Shown here: positions 1-7,550 of the stretch, one piece after another
Layout: each line of letters starts with the position of its first letter
Numbering within the stretch: the first letter of the stretch is position 1
DNA from: a virus
DNA: 39,377 nt
Strand: one strand, 5' to 3'
Virus record (IMG/VR): IMGVR_UViG_3300028388_006417
Span: 1-39,377 of that record
The notes under the pieces: model-generated
Told to the model about the DNA's origin: nothing
The model's input: only the letters and a program-made list of their open reading frames with translations
Databases searched by the model: none
Position numbers and translations under genes: made by a program

Positions 1-183
1 ATGCTCGAATGGCTGTTCGATAACGCCCCCCACATCAGCATGGTAATTGCCGGAGCGCACGCCGTTGCGGTGGCCATCACAAACATGACCGACACCCCCA
101 AGGATGACGCGGTGGTCGCCAAAGTCTACCGAGTGGTGGAGGTTGCTGCCGGCATCTTCCGCCCGTCGAAGGTCAAGCAGTAA
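1..183 (+). CDS. small membrane protein, candidate holin
   Basis: This 60-residue protein has a single hydrophobic segment at about residues 12-28 (ISMVIAGAHAVAVAITN), a short TPKDD linker and a basic C-terminus. It lies directly upstream of the endolysin gene, which starts on the last base of its stop codon (TAATG), so the two are probably co-translated. Position and topology suit a small holin or holin-like protein of the lysis cassette. The window opens exactly on this ATG, so upstream in-frame sequence cannot be excluded. The holin role is inferred from context. Confidence 0.55.
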   Translation: MLEWLFDNAPHISMVIAGAHAVAVAITNMTDTPKDDAVVAKVYRVVEVAAGIFRPSKVKQ

Positions 184-917
184 TGCACGAAGTCTACATC
201 GATGGCGTGCGGTACGTGCCGGAGCAAGCGGAGCAGCCGGGGCCGATTCCGGAATTCGCCATCGCCCCTGCCGGGTTCACGTACAGCGACCGATGGTTCT
301 CCGTGGCGTTCGACCCCGACAACATCCCAGTGCAGCTTGCGCTGAGTGATGATGACATCCAGTTGGAGGCTGAACGTCTCGGCGTGCACCCCGCGCACAT
401 CGACGCGGTGCGGCAGGTAGAGGCCGGTGACAGCGGCTTCCTGCTGCGAGAGCCACCCCCCGCGCGGCCGAAGATTCTCTTCGAGGGTCATTGGTTCTAC
501 CGGCTTACCCCCAAACCCGTAAGCAAAACCCGCCCCGATCTGTCTCACCCAACTTGGACGAAGGAGCACTACAAGGGTGGAAGCGCCGAGTGGGAGCGGC
601 TGCGGGACGCCTGCGGCTTCGATTTCCACAATGCGCTCAAGTCCGCGAGCTGGGGCATGGGGCAGGTGATGGGGTTCAACTACGAGCTCGCTGGCGCGGC
701 GTCGGTTGAGGACTTCGTGGAGCAGGTGTTTTCCGGGGAAGCCGCGCAGTTCTCGCACATGCTAAACTACGTGGTGAACACCGACTTGTTGGGCGCGCTG
801 CGCGACGGGCGCTGGACCGAGTTTGCTCGGGGTTACAACGGCCCGGGCTACGCAGAAAACCAATATCACGTCCGGCTCGCGGCTGCTGTGGCGGCTTCCA
901 AACTCCTGAACAAGTGA
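183..917 (+). CDS. endolysin, N-acetylmuramidase (DUF3380-type)
   Basis: The 244-residue protein carries an N-acetylmuramidase domain over about residues 70-244. The hallmark pieces are the catalytic-type Glu80 in RQVEAGDSGF, the KILFEGHWF strand and the SWGMGQVMGFNY and GYNGPGY motifs. The domain cleaves the glycan strand of peptidoglycan during lysis. The first 70 residues are not recognised and could be a small wall-binding region. No signal peptide or N-terminal membrane segment is present, so export would depend on a holin, and the preceding small membrane gene is the candidate. Confidence 0.88.
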   Translation: MHEVYIDGVRYVPEQAEQPGPIPEFAIAPAGFTYSDRWFSVAFDPDNIPVQLALSDDDIQLEAERLGVHPAHIDAVRQVEAGDSGFLLREPPPARPKILFEGHWFYRLTPKPVSKTRPDLSHPTWTKEHYKGGSAEWERLRDACGFDFHNALKSASWGMGQVMGFNYELAGAASVEDFVEQVFSGEAAQFSHMLNYVVNTDLLGALRDGRWTEFARGYNGPGYAENQYHVRLAAAVAASKLLNK

Positions 918-973
918 GGACGCACAACCTTCGCCAGGGCGGCGAATGAACACCACCCTGGAAAGAAGGTTTT

Positions 974-1432
974 ATGGTATCGAAGCGAGATGAGTATGTG
1001 AGCGAGCAGACAGTCGGCCGAATTGTGGACGCGCTTAATCGCGTAGATGAGCGCCTTCGTGGTTTAGAGGGAGAGGTCAAGCTGCTGGCTTACAAGGTAG
1101 ATGCTGCGGTCGCAGATTCGCAGAACGCACTACACCGCGCTGCCGACACGAATGGCCGTGTGCGGCACATGGAGCAGATGCACGAAGAGGACCATAAAGC
1201 ACACGTAGAGGCGCAAAAGCACTTCGCTGAACACCTGGCTGAGTCCCAGCCGTTGATGGACAGTATTCAGACGCTACTCGCCATGGCGCAGGCGGAGCGC
1301 GCAAAGAAGTGGGTGCATCAGCGCGGCGGGATGTTTCTTCGGCTTGTCGTCCTGGTAGGTGGTGCGGTGGCGGCTGTCGGCACCATAGGTGCCGCAGCTT
1401 GGACTATCATGCGCAACACGGTCGTTAAGTGA
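974..1432 (+). CDS. coiled-coil protein with C-terminal TM, XhlA-like
   Basis: This 152-residue protein has a long charged helical region with heptad-like spacing (about 10-100) and one C-terminal membrane segment at about 115-145 (LRLVVLVGGAVAAVGTIGAA) ending in a basic tail. The layout resembles XhlA-type hemolysin/holin-accessory proteins. Placement directly after the endolysin supports a lysis role, although a structural role is possible. A strong ribosome binding site (AAGAAGG, about 5 bases before the ATG) supports the start. The next gene overlaps its stop by four bases. Confidence 0.5.
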   Translation: MVSKRDEYVSEQTVGRIVDALNRVDERLRGLEGEVKLLAYKVDAAVADSQNALHRAADTNGRVRHMEQMHEEDHKAHVEAQKHFAEHLAESQPLMDSIQTLLAMAQAERAKKWVHQRGGMFLRLVVLVGGAVAAVGTIGAAAWTIMRNTVVK

Positions 1433-1965
1433 TTCTGATGCTAGAGCTACTTACAGTTGATTTTGATCTATTGCCCGCACAATTATTGTGCGCGGCAAAA
1501 GAGCATCTGCGTGTTGAGTATGACCGAGACGATGGTTACATCAAAGGGGCAATTTCTCGCGCAATCGGCGAAGTGGAGTCTGTAACTGATATCACGGTTA
1601 ACCCATCCACGTATGAGTGGGAGCCAATCTTTTGTCGCGGGCAAAGACTGCCGGTGCAAATCCCAAAAGTGCCTGTACGCAATTTATTTATATTGGACGT
1701 CGATGGCAATCAAGAACAGGTTTTGTTCAACGTTTATGAGAACACGGCTTTTTTGCCGGACACTTACTACGGAACAAAACAGAAATATTTGATCGAAGCG
1801 GGATTTTCCGACTTGAGTCAAATGGCCCCTGTGGTGGCAAATGCCATTTTTATGATTACAGGCACCCTTTACGAAAACCGTGAGTCGTTGCAATTCGGCT
1901 CAATGAATGAATTGCCAGATATGGCCCGGCGATTGCTGAGCGGTCTTTGGCGCCCTGCTTGCTGA
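1429..1965 (+). CDS. head-tail connector, gp6-like
   Basis: The 178-residue protein matches the gp6-like head-tail connector pattern. It has an N-terminal AKEHLRVEYDRDDGYI helix region, a central VQIPKVPVRNLFI strand and a C-terminal helix TGTLYENRESLQ followed by ARRLLSGLW. Such proteins form a dodecameric ring under the portal. I used the GTG at 1429, which overlaps the previous stop as GTGA; the ATG at 1438 is an alternative. The composition looks more AT-rich than the lysis genes before it, like the tailspike after it. The head genes expected upstream are absent from the window. Confidence 0.72.
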   Translation: MILMLELLTVDFDLLPAQLLCAAKEHLRVEYDRDDGYIKGAISRAIGEVESVTDITVNPSTYEWEPIFCRGQRLPVQIPKVPVRNLFILDVDGNQEQVLFNVYENTAFLPDTYYGTKQKYLIEAGFSDLSQMAPVVANAIFMITGTLYENRESLQFGSMNELPDMARRLLSGLWRPAC

Positions 1966-1975
1966 GGAATATCTG

Positions 1976-3961
1976 ATGTCGAACGCTCGCCAACTCGCCA
2001 CTATCGCGCGGACTGGTATTGCTACGGTTGATACCGTTGCAGACCTTCGTGCACTGAATAGGGAAATTTATCCTGAGTGTGTTCAAACGCTTGGGGCAAC
2101 TGCTTTTGGCGACGGCGGCGGCGGTACTTTTTACTGGGACGCTACAAGCGTTTTAGATGACAATACTGCGACGGCAGTGCTTCCAACAGGGCACACCGGA
2201 CCTGGGCGCTGGATAAGGGACGTGCAGAGGTCCATAAGCGTTTTATGCTTTGGGGTTGTCGGGGACGGGGTGACTGATGACACGGTTATATTCCAGCAAG
2301 CGATTCAGTATTGCGCAGAAAATCAATACGAACTGTTGATAGACGTACATTTGCAAGTAAGAGTGACGAGCCAGATAATCTTGTATACGGGAACGAATCT
2401 GGTTATTGACGGAAAAGTTCTTAGAGACTGGGAGTCTATAAGTCTAGACAAGGGGGCGGCCGCGACTTTCAAAAACGAAAACGCGGTTAATTACTTCGAC
2501 GTCTCAGCTAATCATCCCGCTATTACAGAGCCGGTTGTGTGGGATACGGATATAACGATAACAGGACACGGAGAAATTGCTCTTGAGCCCGCCCTTCAAC
2601 AAAAGATGGAGGCTTTGGCCATTGATCCGGCTGATTGGAGAAGAAAGCCGCGTGATACTATTTGCGGCCCACACCTCTACTTGTTTGGCGTGATCAATTA
2701 CCAAGAGGGGCCTATCACTTTAAGAGGCCCTGTGAACGACTGGATTACGTGCTATTACGTATTTGACAGTTCAATGGAAGGGATTAAAATCTATGGACAG
2801 CGAGCTGTCTTTGAAGACGGGTTTCACATTTGGGGAGGGAAAAACATCACAGCTCGGTGCGGGTACGTGGAAGCGGGCGACGACGCGTTTGCTATATCGA
2901 ACGGGTTTAATCTGCCAGCAAACAATATCTATTTGAGTGGAACGGGCGAAGCAGACGCCGGTAATCTAGTGCGGGTTGAGTTTGCTTCTCCACTAGACGG
3001 CCCAGCATTCAGCACACCCTGTGGAGCGTTCAACATAGACGTTGCAGGGAAGGAGGGCCGTTACAAAAACGGCGGAGTATTCATCTGGGACCAAGGCGGA
3101 GTAATTGAAAGCTGTCAAATAACAGCCGCGATGAAAACGGATGACGTTGCAGACCATATAGGAACAAACCCGGACAGTATTTGGATCATAGCGCATCCGA
3201 ACACAAAAAACTTGAAATTGAATGTCATAACCGGAGCATCGCGACGCAGCATTTTGCGCGCAGAAAATTGGCACAACGGAAGCATTACAGTAAAAGGGCC
3301 GGCGCCGCAGCAAAGGGTGTCCGGGTACGGTGCCGTGACCTTGCGTGATTGCGATAGGGTAACGGTTCGTTTTGATCAGTTTGATATGGAAAGCACCGCG
3401 CTGCTTTCGGCGGTGAATAGTTACGACTCAACCAATATCAGAGTAATAGGGGAGGTATACAACTTGGCTGCGAGCCAAGCCGTTGTGTTCGCTTCTGGTG
3501 GGTCTGTAGATGTGCGAGATGTGCTATTCACAGGAGACACAACGTCCCATATTGCTGTTGTTGACACAACAAACTGCACCGTTACTTACGGTGGCGCAAC
3601 TGAATATGTATCTGACAACCAAGCTGTTAGATTCCAAAACGGAGCCACTGAAGAAACAAGGTTTTTTGGTCCTCCGGGATTGATTCGCAGGACGAATTTT
3701 GAGACAGTGTCCGGTGTTTTGCGCTCGGAAAGTGGCGCTGTTGTGGAAGCGTTTGGGGAAGGAAACGTTGCGGATGACATTTTCACTGTTGCGTATACCG
3801 GGAATCACACCAGGTTTACGCTAAAAAATATTGGAAGTGGCTCCCTTACACTGAAAAGTGTCGGCGGCAATTTATCGCTGCCTGCGGATGTTGAGGTAGT
3901 GCGCGGCCAGAGCATTGAGCTTTATTATGACGACCTGAATAGTGTTTGGCGGGTATTCTGA
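1976..3961 (+). CDS. tailspike/tail fibre with pectate-lyase-like beta-helix
   Basis: The 661-residue protein opens with a particle-binding-like region (about 1-75; a GTFYWDATS motif is typical of tailspikes). It continues into a Pectate_lyase_3-type start (VLCFGVVGDGVTDDTVIFQQ, about 90-109) and a right-handed beta-helix running to about residue 530. The C-terminal 120 residues are beta-rich and may be a trimerisation or binding cap. Such spikes bind or cleave host surface polysaccharide, but I cannot identify catalytic residues or substrate. A GAGGAA ribosome site precedes the ATG. Its place between connector and head-closure genes is unusual and suggests insertion as a cargo gene. Confidence 0.8.
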   Translation: MSNARQLATIARTGIATVDTVADLRALNREIYPECVQTLGATAFGDGGGGTFYWDATSVLDDNTATAVLPTGHTGPGRWIRDVQRSISVLCFGVVGDGVTDDTVIFQQAIQYCAENQYELLIDVHLQVRVTSQIILYTGTNLVIDGKVLRDWESISLDKGAAATFKNENAVNYFDVSANHPAITEPVVWDTDITITGHGEIALEPALQQKMEALAIDPADWRRKPRDTICGPHLYLFGVINYQEGPITLRGPVNDWITCYYVFDSSMEGIKIYGQRAVFEDGFHIWGGKNITARCGYVEAGDDAFAISNGFNLPANNIYLSGTGEADAGNLVRVEFASPLDGPAFSTPCGAFNIDVAGKEGRYKNGGVFIWDQGGVIESCQITAAMKTDDVADHIGTNPDSIWIIAHPNTKNLKLNVITGASRRSILRAENWHNGSITVKGPAPQQRVSGYGAVTLRDCDRVTVRFDQFDMESTALLSAVNSYDSTNIRVIGEVYNLAASQAVVFASGGSVDVRDVLFTGDTTSHIAVVDTTNCTVTYGGATEYVSDNQAVRFQNGATEETRFFGPPGLIRRTNFETVSGVLRSESGAVVEAFGEGNVADDIFTVAYTGNHTRFTLKNIGSGSLTLKSVGGNLSLPADVEVVRGQSIELYYDDLNSVWRVF

Positions 3962-4296
3962 TGAAAGCTGGTCGACTAAGACACCGCATCCGTATCGAGC
4001 AACAAGGTCAGAGCGTCGATGAATTCGGCGCTCCGACCAAAGTGTGGACGCCGTTGATCGAAACGAGCGCCAGCGTGGACGCGGTCAGCGGGCGGGAATA
4101 TTTCGGGGCGGAACGTGATCTGTCGGAGGAGTCGTTTAAAATCACCATGCGCCGTTGGCCGGGCTTCCACCTCGACGGCACGTTCCGCGCGATCGACCTC
4201 GACAGCGGTGCCCAATACGACCTACGCGCCGTGCTGGAGAGCCACAACCGCGACATGGTGACCGTCACAGCTAAAGCGGGGAGCAGCCATTCATGA
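3961..4296 (+). CDS. head closure / head-tail joining protein
   Basis: The 111-residue protein fits the phage head-tail joining family (SPP1 gp16 / HK97 gp7 type). It starts MKAGRLRHRIRIEQQ, then has a DEFGAPTKVWTPL beta-turn and a C-terminal YDLRAVLE strand. These proteins form the ring that closes the connector and receives the tail. I chose the ATG at 3961 over an in-frame TTG at 3946 because it overlaps the tailspike stop as TGATG and gives the family's usual N-terminus. Confidence 0.75.
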   Translation: MKAGRLRHRIRIEQQGQSVDEFGAPTKVWTPLIETSASVDAVSGREYFGAERDLSEESFKITMRRWPGFHLDGTFRAIDLDSGAQYDLRAVLESHNRDMVTVTAKAGSSHS

Positions 4297-4646
4297 CAGA
4301 AGCAATGCTTTATGCCGCCATGCAGGCTCAAGTTGCCCCGGTACCCGTGTGGCGGTTACACGCACCACAGTCGGACGACCAGCACTCCGTGCAAACACCA
4401 TACATAATCTTTACTAGAGAGCAGTACAACGAAGCCTCCATTGAGGATTTCTGTGCTGCTGAAACTAGCCTTGCAGACAGTTACCTGGTTGATTGCCTGC
4501 ACCACAACTATGCCGGTGCCCGTGAGCTGAACCGGCTAATGACCGCGGTCTACAAAGCATTCGGCGCAGTCCCGGAATCTGTTTTTGAGGACTACGATAG
4601 TCAGATGCGAGTATACCGTGTGACCAGCTCGTTCGTTTTGCGTTAA
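4293..4646 (+). CDS. tail completion/terminator-like protein
   Basis: This 117-residue protein overlaps the head-closure gene by ATGA and precedes the tail tube gene. It has the alpha/beta pattern of DUF3168-like tail terminators: an N-terminal helix, PYIIFTREQYNEA strand, LADSYLVDCLHHNYAGARELNRLM helix region and a final VYRVTSSFVLR strand. Tail terminators cap the tube and dock to the head. Family membership is inferred from position and pattern. Confidence 0.6.
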   Translation: MTEAMLYAAMQAQVAPVPVWRLHAPQSDDQHSVQTPYIIFTREQYNEASIEDFCAAETSLADSYLVDCLHHNYAGARELNRLMTAVYKAFGAVPESVFEDYDSQMRVYRVTSSFVLR

Positions 4647-4658
4647 TTGGAGGCAATC

Positions 4659-5642
4659 ATGCCAAAGCTCTCGACCCGCGGATTGAACATCTACATGTCG
4701 CAAGCCGCTAACCCTGCACCGGCCGACACCATTACTAATGTGACCAATGCCGCTCCGGCGGTCGTTACGCCGGCGACCATCGGCAATTACTCCGACGGGG
4801 ACATCGTTTGGGTTCAGGGGACCGATTTTGAAGAGATTGACGACCAGCCTTGGGTCATCACAAATGTGACTGGCACAACTTTCGAGCTTCAGTGTTCGGA
4901 CACTAGCGCGCAGCCCGCCGCGGCAACGACGGGCGTCGCTAAGGTATACAAGTACACGACCAACTTGACCAGGTGGTGCCTTACAAGCTACAGCTACGAC
5001 CAGGCGGCTGCGGAAACAATCGATCTCAGCACTTTCTGCGGGACAGAGTCTGCCTCAGGCCAGCCACAGCCCGCCAGCTACAGCGTGGCTGGATTCAGCG
5101 ACGGCTGCGAAGAAGGGTTCCAGGAAATGATGAAGGCGCTAAAGGATGCTCAGGAGCGCATGCTGATCATCCAGAAACCTTCCGACCCGCCGAGCTATGT
5201 GATGGAGACCATTGACGTTTCAAGTTTCTCGGAGTCGTATGAGCTGAATGCGGGTATCAGTTTTACCTCAGGCGGCGCGGTAAAGGCAGGCCCCTGGTAT
5301 CGGGACTGCGCTTCTTGCATCACCTACACCCCTGTCGTTTCTGCTGTAGCGGGCAGCGGCACGACCACCGCCACCATTACGTTTAGCGGTGGCCCGGCTG
5401 ACGCTTCGGCAACGGTTACTCTGACGGCCACCGGACCGACCGGCGCTATCACGGGGCTGACCCCGGTGGCGTTCACCAAGGGCGCTACCGTGGATCAGAT
5501 TGCTACCGCCGTGGCGGCTGAATTGGATGGCAAGCAGGACGCCACCACTACGGACACCTTGGTTGCTGTTGCTGCCGGTGGTGTGGTGACTGTGACGGAA
5601 TCCGGCGGCGGCGTCGTGACTGTGACGGCGGTTATTGCTTAA
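4659..5642 (+). CDS. major tail (tube) protein with C-terminal Ig-like domain
   Basis: The 327-residue product has a beta-rich body with features of siphovirus tube proteins, including the insertion-like TNVTGTTFELQ strand and the EGFQEMMKALKDAQERM helix. A Thr/Gly/Val-rich C-terminal domain (about 220-327) resembles the Ig-like decorations found on tail tubes. I start at the ATG at 4659 because GGAGG sits six bases upstream; an in-frame TTG at 4647 lacks that support. The gene is followed by a GC-rich hairpin, which fits a highly expressed structural gene. Confidence 0.75.
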   Translation: MPKLSTRGLNIYMSQAANPAPADTITNVTNAAPAVVTPATIGNYSDGDIVWVQGTDFEEIDDQPWVITNVTGTTFELQCSDTSAQPAAATTGVAKVYKYTTNLTRWCLTSYSYDQAAAETIDLSTFCGTESASGQPQPASYSVAGFSDGCEEGFQEMMKALKDAQERMLIIQKPSDPPSYVMETIDVSSFSESYELNAGISFTSGGAVKAGPWYRDCASCITYTPVVSAVAGSGTTTATITFSGGPADASATVTLTATGPTGAITGLTPVAFTKGATVDQIATAVAAELDGKQDATTTDTLVAVAAGGVVTVTESGGGVVTVTAVIA

Positions 5643-5653
5643 CCTTGGCAACA

Positions 5654-5683
5654 CCCGTCGTCGGACGCGGCGGCGGGCTTCTT
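5654..5683 (+). terminator. possible terminator hairpin after tail tube gene
   Basis: Twelve bases after the tube stop, nine-base arms (5654-5662 and 5669-5677, with two G-U pairs in RNA) enclose a six-base loop, followed by CTTCTT. The T tract is weak, so it may act as an attenuator or an mRNA 3' stabiliser. Confidence 0.35.
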
Positions 5684-5704
5684 AAATCTGACTGAGACAA
5701 AAGC

Positions 5705-5971
5705 ATGATTACTCGCAAAGTCATTACCGTGAACATCCCGGCTCTTGGGCAAACAGTAGAACTTCGAGAGCCAGCGGCAATCGACATGATTGCCGCTTCG
5801 CAAGGCGTGGACGATAAGATGTCCGGATTTCGGCAACTTGCACTGATGTTGTTTGTTGACGGGCACCAGTACACGGCCGAAGAAATCAGCCAATGGGGGT
5901 TCAGTGTAGTTGGCCCATTGTTCAACGCTATGAACGATCTGATGCCATCTTCCACAGAGGGAAACGGATGA
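5705..5971 (+). CDS. tail assembly chaperone, upstream part (gpG-like)
   Basis: The 88-residue protein lies between the tube and tape measure genes, the standard site of the tail assembly chaperone pair. It begins with a beta strand and PAAIDMIAASQG helix and ends at a TGA just past a slippery heptamer. Chaperones of this type coat the tape measure during tube polymerisation. The family assignment rests on position, size and the frameshift arrangement. Confidence 0.7.
   Translation: MITRKVITVNIPALGQTVELREPAAIDMIAASQGVDDKMSGFRQLALMLFVDGHQYTAEEISQWGFSVVGPLFNAMNDLMPSSTEGNG
5959..5965 (+). other. -1 ribosomal frameshift slippery site G_GGA_AAC
   Basis: The zero-frame codons of the upstream chaperone gene read G_GGA_AAC here, four codons before the stop counting the stop itself. 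A -1 slip continues as GGG AAA CGG and enters the downstream frame as Gly-Lys-Arg before Met5968. The heptamer fits the canonical X_XXY_YYZ rule and matches the G/GT arrangement known in lambda-like tails. Confidence 0.8.
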
Positions 5972-6168
5972 CGCCAACGGAGGAATTCTGCCACTACCTA
6001 GCTTGGGAGCTGAAAATGACCGTTGAGCAGATGCTCCAGCAAATGTCGTTGAGCGAATTCCTTCGTTGGCAGAAGTTCCTGGAAAAGAAAGCGATGCTGG
6101 AGCGCGGTGAGCAAGACCCGAACGATATGGACGCTGAAGCGTTCGGCAAGGCTTTTGGGGCGCGGTGA
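5968..6168 (+). CDS. tail assembly chaperone, frameshift extension (gpT-like)
   Basis: This 66-codon frame is open upstream of its ATG to beyond the slippery site and overlaps the gpG-like stop as ATGA. It can therefore be made as a GT-type fusion by -1 frameshifting, or possibly initiated on its own. Content is helical and charged (LAWELKMTVEQMLQQM, EFLRWQKFLEKKAMLE). In related phages only the fused form binds the tape measure. Confidence 0.7.
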   Translation: MTPTEEFCHYLAWELKMTVEQMLQQMSLSEFLRWQKFLEKKAMLERGEQDPNDMDAEAFGKAFGAR

Positions 6169-6170
6169 TG

Positions 6171-6698
6171 TTAGTCGAAGCTGATATTCGTCAACGACAC
6201 CTGCGAGCAGTTTGCGGGGGTGTTGAGGAAGTTCATGCTGAAGGTGCCACCGGCGTTGACGATTCCGACGCTTGTGCCCGCGAATACCCCGTCGCACTGA
6301 AGGGCCGCATCAATGTAGTCCGCTTGCACAGTGACGATACCTTCGACCGTGACATAACCACCCTTATCAACCGCGCGCCAATTCGAGATTGGGCCATTGA
6401 GCGCAGAATTCCGGGCCTTGTTAAGCCCCTGATTGCAGAAATCGCGGGCGTCTGCTTCGCTCATGTCGTACATGGCTTTGACTACAGTCGGGGTGAACAA
6501 TTTGCGCTCGATAGCGGTGTCAAAGTCAACCTCAGCCATTTCGCAAGTTATTCGGATTCCCTTAGCGGCATTTTGGTATGTCAAGCTGCGGGCAACCGCG
6601 GCTTGCGTGGTGCGGGCTTGGTCTTCTTGCCAACCAGCCTGAACGTTGAAGCTAGCGGCGATGATGGCGGCTGCGAAGATGATGATGATGCGGTTCAT
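6171..6698 (-). CDS. secreted protein of unknown function (moron)
   Basis: This 175-residue protein is coded opposite to the tail operon, between the chaperone and pre-tape-measure genes. It begins with a clear Sec signal peptide (MNRIIIIFAAAIIAASFNVQA, cut expected after residue 21) and has no lipobox Cys. The mature part has paired Cys residues and a beta-rich C-terminus, consistent with a periplasmic or outer-membrane role. I use the ATG at 6698 because AAGGAA precedes it; the upstream in-frame ATG lies in the leader stem-loop. Its position and private promoter mark it as a moron; envelope modification or superinfection exclusion is a guess. Confidence 0.75.
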   Translation of the reverse strand: MNRIIIIFAAAIIAASFNVQAGWQEDQARTTQAAVARSLTYQNAAKGIRITCEMAEVDFDTAIERKLFTPTVVKAMYDMSEADARDFCNQGLNKARNSALNGPISNWRAVDKGGYVTVEGIVTVQADYIDAALQCDGVFAGTSVGIVNAGGTFSMNFLNTPANCSQVSLTNISFD

Positions 6699-6717
6699 GT
6701 CGATTTCCTTCTGTTGT

Positions 6718-6776
6718 GGCGGGGGCTTGTCCCCCAACCGATGAATATAGTATAAGATCCGCCATTACTGTGTCAA
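6718..6776 (-). promoter_or_regulatory. promoter plus 5' stem-loop for the moron gene
   Basis: Reading leftward: TTGACA (6776-6771), 16-base spacer, TATACT (6754-6749), then a stem-loop within 6739-6718 (GGGGG-ACAAG-CCCCC core) and AAGGAA before the ATG at 6698. The arrangement is the same as in front of early genes at 27840, 28470 and 31026. Confidence 0.75.
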
Positions 6777-6782
6777 CACCTG

Positions 6783-7550
6783 ATGGCTAAAATCTACATC
6801 AAAGACAAAGACCTGTTTGCCGGCGGTAACCGCGCGGCGCTGGCGGTCATGGGCGCGGACCCTAAGTTCAAGTCTACGCTTGCTTTCATGGACGCGGATC
6901 GGTTGGAGGCTGTGGAGCGTCAGAGCAAAGTTGATCAGCGGTACAAGCTGATCCCGACCCCGGCGGACGTGAAGGTTGGCACGTCGTTTCGTAGCGACTA
7001 CAAAGGCGACCCGCTGTCGCTGCTGAAAAAGACACCCTGGGCCGGCATCACCATCTTCGAGCGTGCCGGCGCAGGGGCGCAGGTGGACTTGCGCGAGGAG
7101 CTTCGCATTATCTATCGGATGCTCCTGGCTGCTGCATCGCCGTTCCAGCGTAGCGGCAAGTACGCGCAAAGCTTCCGCTTCCAGGTCGGTGGGAATCTCA
7201 GCCGGTCTGTGCCATTTACGGATTTCAACATCGCCGGTATCACCAATGTCGCGGCTTACGCCTCTTCGCTGGAGGGGTCTCGCACGCGCAACATCTTCCG
7301 CCGGGTGTTCACCAAGGTGCAGGCACGAGCCCGCAAGCTGGGCTACGATGCGCGGTACACATTCTTGCTCGGGGTCGCCGAGGGCAGTAAGAGCGTATCG
7401 AGCTACCCAGCACCTGTGATTCAGATCGGTTACCTAAACACCATGCGCGGTAAGACCGGCCTGCAATCCAGGCGCCGCCCAGTAGCGAGCGGGCGTTGGA
7501 TGCCCCCTGAAAGTGGTTGGGGTCGGCGACGACGTGACTGGAGACGTTGA
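6783..7550 (+). CDS. tail-region protein of unknown function
   Basis: The 255-residue protein lies just upstream of the tape measure. The central part (IYRMLLAAASPFQRSGKYAQS, then VAAYASSLEGS and a basic ARARKLGYDARY segment) recalls the SP-x-tG-x-Y pattern of small neck or tail-completion proteins, but the match is loose. The C-terminus is very basic (RRRRDWRR). I do not recognise the family; a minor tail role is inferred from position. No clear ribosome site precedes the ATG. The tape measure start overlaps its stop as TGATG. Confidence 0.6.
   Translation: MAKIYIKDKDLFAGGNRAALAVMGADPKFKSTLAFMDADRLEAVERQSKVDQRYKLIPTPADVKVGTSFRSDYKGDPLSLLKKTPWAGITIFERAGAGAQVDLREELRIIYRMLLAAASPFQRSGKYAQSFRFQVGGNLSRSVPFTDFNIAGITNVAAYASSLEGSRTRNIFRRVFTKVQARARKLGYDARYTFLLGVAEGSKSVSSYPAPVIQIGYLNTMRGKTGLQSRRRPVASGRWMPPESGWGRRRRDWRR

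Noticed and set aside
126-758. Minus-strand frame of 210 codons over the endolysin
   Set aside because: It is antisense to a clear muramidase gene and has no independent support.
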